This document shows positions 61,901 through 64,000 of a stretch of 64,000 nucleotides of DNA, in pieces (the first letter of the stretch is position 1; every line of letters begins with the position of its first letter). A model generated the notes under the pieces. It was not told where the DNA came from. It made no database searches and saw only the letters and a list, made by a program, of their open reading frames with translations. The position numbers were made by a program, and so were the translations under genes. The stretch covers positions 1,240,001-1,304,000 of the forward strand of contig JASFAU010000006.1 in NCBI GenBank assembly GCA_039704465.1, read 5' to 3'. Origin of the DNA: Plasmodiophora brassicae (Eukaryota; Endomyxa; Phytomyxea; Plasmodiophorida; Plasmodiophoridae).

Positions 61901-64000
61901 CGATGCCGGGGGCGGCGTACCCGATCGCGTTGGACAGGCGGACGAGGGCCGGCGGCCGCGTCGACGTGCGCCAGACGACCAGGTCGAGGTTGGCGCCGGC
62001 GCCCGACGCCGGCTGGCAGACGACCTGCGTGTGCGCCCAGGAGACGATCGGGGCGCAGGCCTGCCCGCCGATCGACACGTTGCCCGCCGACCCGAAGCTG
62101 GCGCCCTGGATGGTGACGCGCGTCCCCGTCCCCGTCGTCGTCGGCATGGGCGAGGGCGCGCTGGACACGGCCGTGATCGACGGCGCCGCCAGCGTCAGCG
62201 CGTCGGGCGCCGCCACCGCCTTGCCGTCGTAGGACGTGACGACGAAGGCGGCGTCGGTGCCGTTGATGGGCGGCGTCGTGCAGGTGATGACCGTGTGCGA
62301 CCAGCCGCCCAGCTGGCAGTAGGCGCGCGACCCGGCGAAGTAGACCGTGCCGGGCAGGTTGCCAAAGCTGGACCCGCGGATCGTGACGACCTGGTTGGCG
62401 CTGCCCGTCGCGATCGCCGCCGGCGACACGGACAGCACCGTCGGGCCCAGGTAGGACAGCGCGTTCGCCAGCGTCGACGCCCTGTACGCGAACGGGGCCG
62501 TCTCGCGCACCGACACGCCCAGCGACGTCGACGGCCCCGGCAGCACCAGCGGCGGCGTCGTGCAGGTCCCCGTCGTCTGGGCGAACGTCGTGGCCGTGCA
62601 GGGCGTCGCGCCGACCAGGGCGGTGCCCGTCGTGCCCAGCGCCGACCCGGTCAGGACGACGACGGCGCCGCCCTCGGTCGGCGACGTCGACGGGGCCACC
62701 GCCGTCAGGACGGGCGCCGCGAACGACACGGTCCGGTCCTGGTTGGACGTGGCGCCGCCGACCGTGGCCACGTACACGATCCAGGCGGTGCCCTGGGCGC
62801 CGGGCGACGTGCACCGCACCTGGTCGTGCGTCGGCGACCAGGGCAGGGGGCGGGTGGACGCGCACGGCACGCCCGCCTGCCCGAGCGTCTGCGTCAGGTA
62901 GACGGCGCCGGTCAGGCCAAAGTTGGCGCCCAGCACGGTCAGCGTGGCGTTGCCGGGCGCCGTCGACAGGCCCGCGCTGGGCGACACGCTCGTCACGGTC
63001 GGCGCCGTCGCCGCCACGGTGAACGCCGCGCTCGACAGCATGGCGACCTGGACGACGAGCGAGGCGGTCCCCTCGAACGGGCCGATCGTGCACTGCAGGA
63101 CCGTGTTGGGCGCCGTCACCGTCACGTTCGTGCAGGCCTGCGCCCCGAACTGAACGAGGACCTGCGGCGCCGCGCCGCCCGGCCCGAAGTTCGTGCCCGT
63201 CACCTGGATCAGGCCGCCGACCGTCGGCAGCGTCGTCAGGCCGGTGGCCACCGATACGACCCGGGCGACGGTCGGCGCGTCGTACTGGTAGGTGACGCCG
63301 GCGCCGCCCGACGTCGACGTCTGCCCGCCGACCGTCACCGTGATCGTCTGCAGGGACAGGCCCGGCGGCACGGCGCACGACACGGCCGTGTGCGCCGACA
63401 CGACCTGCAGGTTCGTGCAGGCGCCGTACGCGCCGAACTGGACGCTGATCAGGGCCGGGTCGCTGCCGAGGTTCGTGCCGGTGACGACGACGGTGCCGCC
63501 GCCGTCGGTGGGCCCGTGCGCCGGCGACACGCCCGTGACGGTCGGCGGCGCGCAGCTGACGTAGAACGTGTTGGACTGGTCGGCGGCCCGCACCGTGATC
63601 GGGATCTGGACGCCCGTCCCGCCCGGCCACGCCAGCGTCAGCTGCGCGTCGCCCGATGCGGTCGGCGTCACCGGCACGCCGTTGATGCTGGCGGAGGGCG
63701 ACGTGCCAAAGTACTGGCCGTTGACGACGACGCTGGCCGGGGCCGTCGGCATCAGCGCCGGCACGGTCGACGTGATGACCGGCGCCGCGTACGACACGGT
63801 CTGCAGGGCGGGTTTCGCCGCCACGAACGGGTTCGTCACCGAGCAGGACACGGACGACCCGCCGGCCGTCGCCGGCATCGTCAGCTGCCACGTCTCCAGG
63901 CCGCTCATCTCGACGAGGCCGGGCGGCCCGGTCGGCGCGTTCGGGTACGTCGCGTACGAGTTGAACGGCGTCGTGGCCGTGCGCACCGCCCCGGTCAGCC
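52935..64000 (-). CDS. Giant IPT/TIG and Cys-rich repeat multi-pass membrane protein (3' part)
   Basis: Partial gene; the 5' end lies beyond base 64000. Exons 64000-57775, 57698-57350, 57275-57104 and 57037-52935 join in frame over introns of 76, 74 and 66 nt, giving over 3600 residues. Order: about 18-20 IPT/TIG-type repeats (63900 to about 58500; recurring P-T-GG--V-GTNFG pattern with paired Cys), then more than 25 GCC2/GCC3 (ephrin-receptor-like) repeats of about 45 residues (CxPCPPG-y--xxG---C-xCPAG; 58500 to 54400). A membrane region with about 8-9 hydrophobic segments (54400-53090; AYFILIGALFAALLWAQFYI first) and a short cytosolic tail ending GPLPVK complete it. The long extracellular part suggests adhesion or ligand sensing; the membrane core resembles uncharacterised protist proteins. 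Ligand and transport function cannot be read from sequence. Confidence 0.88.
57038..57774 (-). other. Three short introns of the giant gene (57774-57699, 57349-57276, 57103-57038)
   Basis: Donors GTACGC, GTAACC and GTGCGG and acceptors GTATAG, TACAG and CCACAG all keep the Cys-rich repeat pattern in frame: CPAGSYTTLPGQ, CPAGTSSAAG and WSPKQASTCTPC across the junctions. The last intron has a perfect CTAAC branch sequence. The first has a long CT/GT pyrimidine tract. Confidence 0.9.

Noticed and set aside
60025..63891. Long minus-strand frame (1288 codons) in another register of the giant gene
   Set aside because: It is Arg/Asp-rich with no domain. The IPT/TIG pattern lies in the 57699-63986 register.
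1..64000. tRNA or rRNA genes
   Set aside because: No cloverleaf with conserved T-arm and no rRNA-like stretch was recognised by eye; a tRNA/rRNA covariance search would settle it.
1..64000. Bacterial or phage origin of the window
   Set aside because: Spliceosomal introns, chromodomain Ty3 elements, copia elements and Harbinger transposases show a eukaryotic nuclear genome.

Overview
This window looks like a GC-rich eukaryotic (probably protist) genome. The evidence is short GT-AG introns of about 48-80 nt, many with CTAAC/CTGAC-like branch sites. The gene families also fit: a multi-GAF tyrosine-kinase-like kinase, a giant IPT/TIG plus Cys-rich repeat membrane protein, PIF/Harbinger-type DDE_4 transposases, and LTR retrotransposons. 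One Ty3 lineage has an RT region that reminds me of oomycete gypsy elements. An oomycete or another SAR protist is my best guess; the species cannot be fixed from sequence alone.

Layout: about 1-49 kb is almost entirely transposable elements, many nested, and about 49-64 kb holds two very GC-rich host genes. (1) 1-16.5 kb: a decayed chromodomain Ty3 element (J, 1-3831) abuts a second Ty3 element (C). C is split by a Ty1/copia element (B, 5983-15623, TSD AATTC). B is split by a younger copy of the same copia family (A, 9172-14418, TSD GCTGT), and B's 3' LTR carries a 629-bp MITE with an 8-bp TSD. (2) 16.5-21.5 kb: a hairpin element, a PIF/Harbinger transposon (16954-19643, TSD TTA) and a LINE relic. 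(3) 21.5-28.1 kb: a small non-coding LTR element (E, TRIM-like, TSD CTCAC) hosts a near full-length chromodomain Ty3 element (D, TSD CTCTA). (4) 28.7-30.8 kb: a truncated copia copy (F). (5) 31.0-46.0 kb: a Ty3 element (G) whose integrase is split by an 8.7-kb TIR element (H, TSD CCA). H carries a DDE_4 transposase, a SANT-like protein, further exon-like ORFs, a 68-bp perfect palindrome and a smaller TIR element. (6) 46.0-49.0 kb: a Ty3 fragment (K) and a third DDE_4 transposase paired head-to-head with a SANT-like gene.

Host genes (both minus strand, head to tail, 214 bp apart): a 4-exon, 1106-aa GAF-domain TKL kinase (49188-52720), and downstream of the window edge the 3' 11 kb of a gene for a giant surface protein (52935-64000+). 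That protein has tandem IPT/TIG domains, GCC2/GCC3-like Cys-rich repeats and a C-terminal multi-pass membrane region. They could serve in sensing and signalling, but only adjacency supports a link.

The most informative discoveries are structural: exact TSDs that reconstruct the nesting order, an inferred tRNA-Asn half-molecule primer for the copia family, inferred Tf1-like self-priming in the chromodomain Ty3 family, and the composite element H. Several elements with identical LTRs carry single-base frameshifts, so recent decay and assembly indels both have to be considered.
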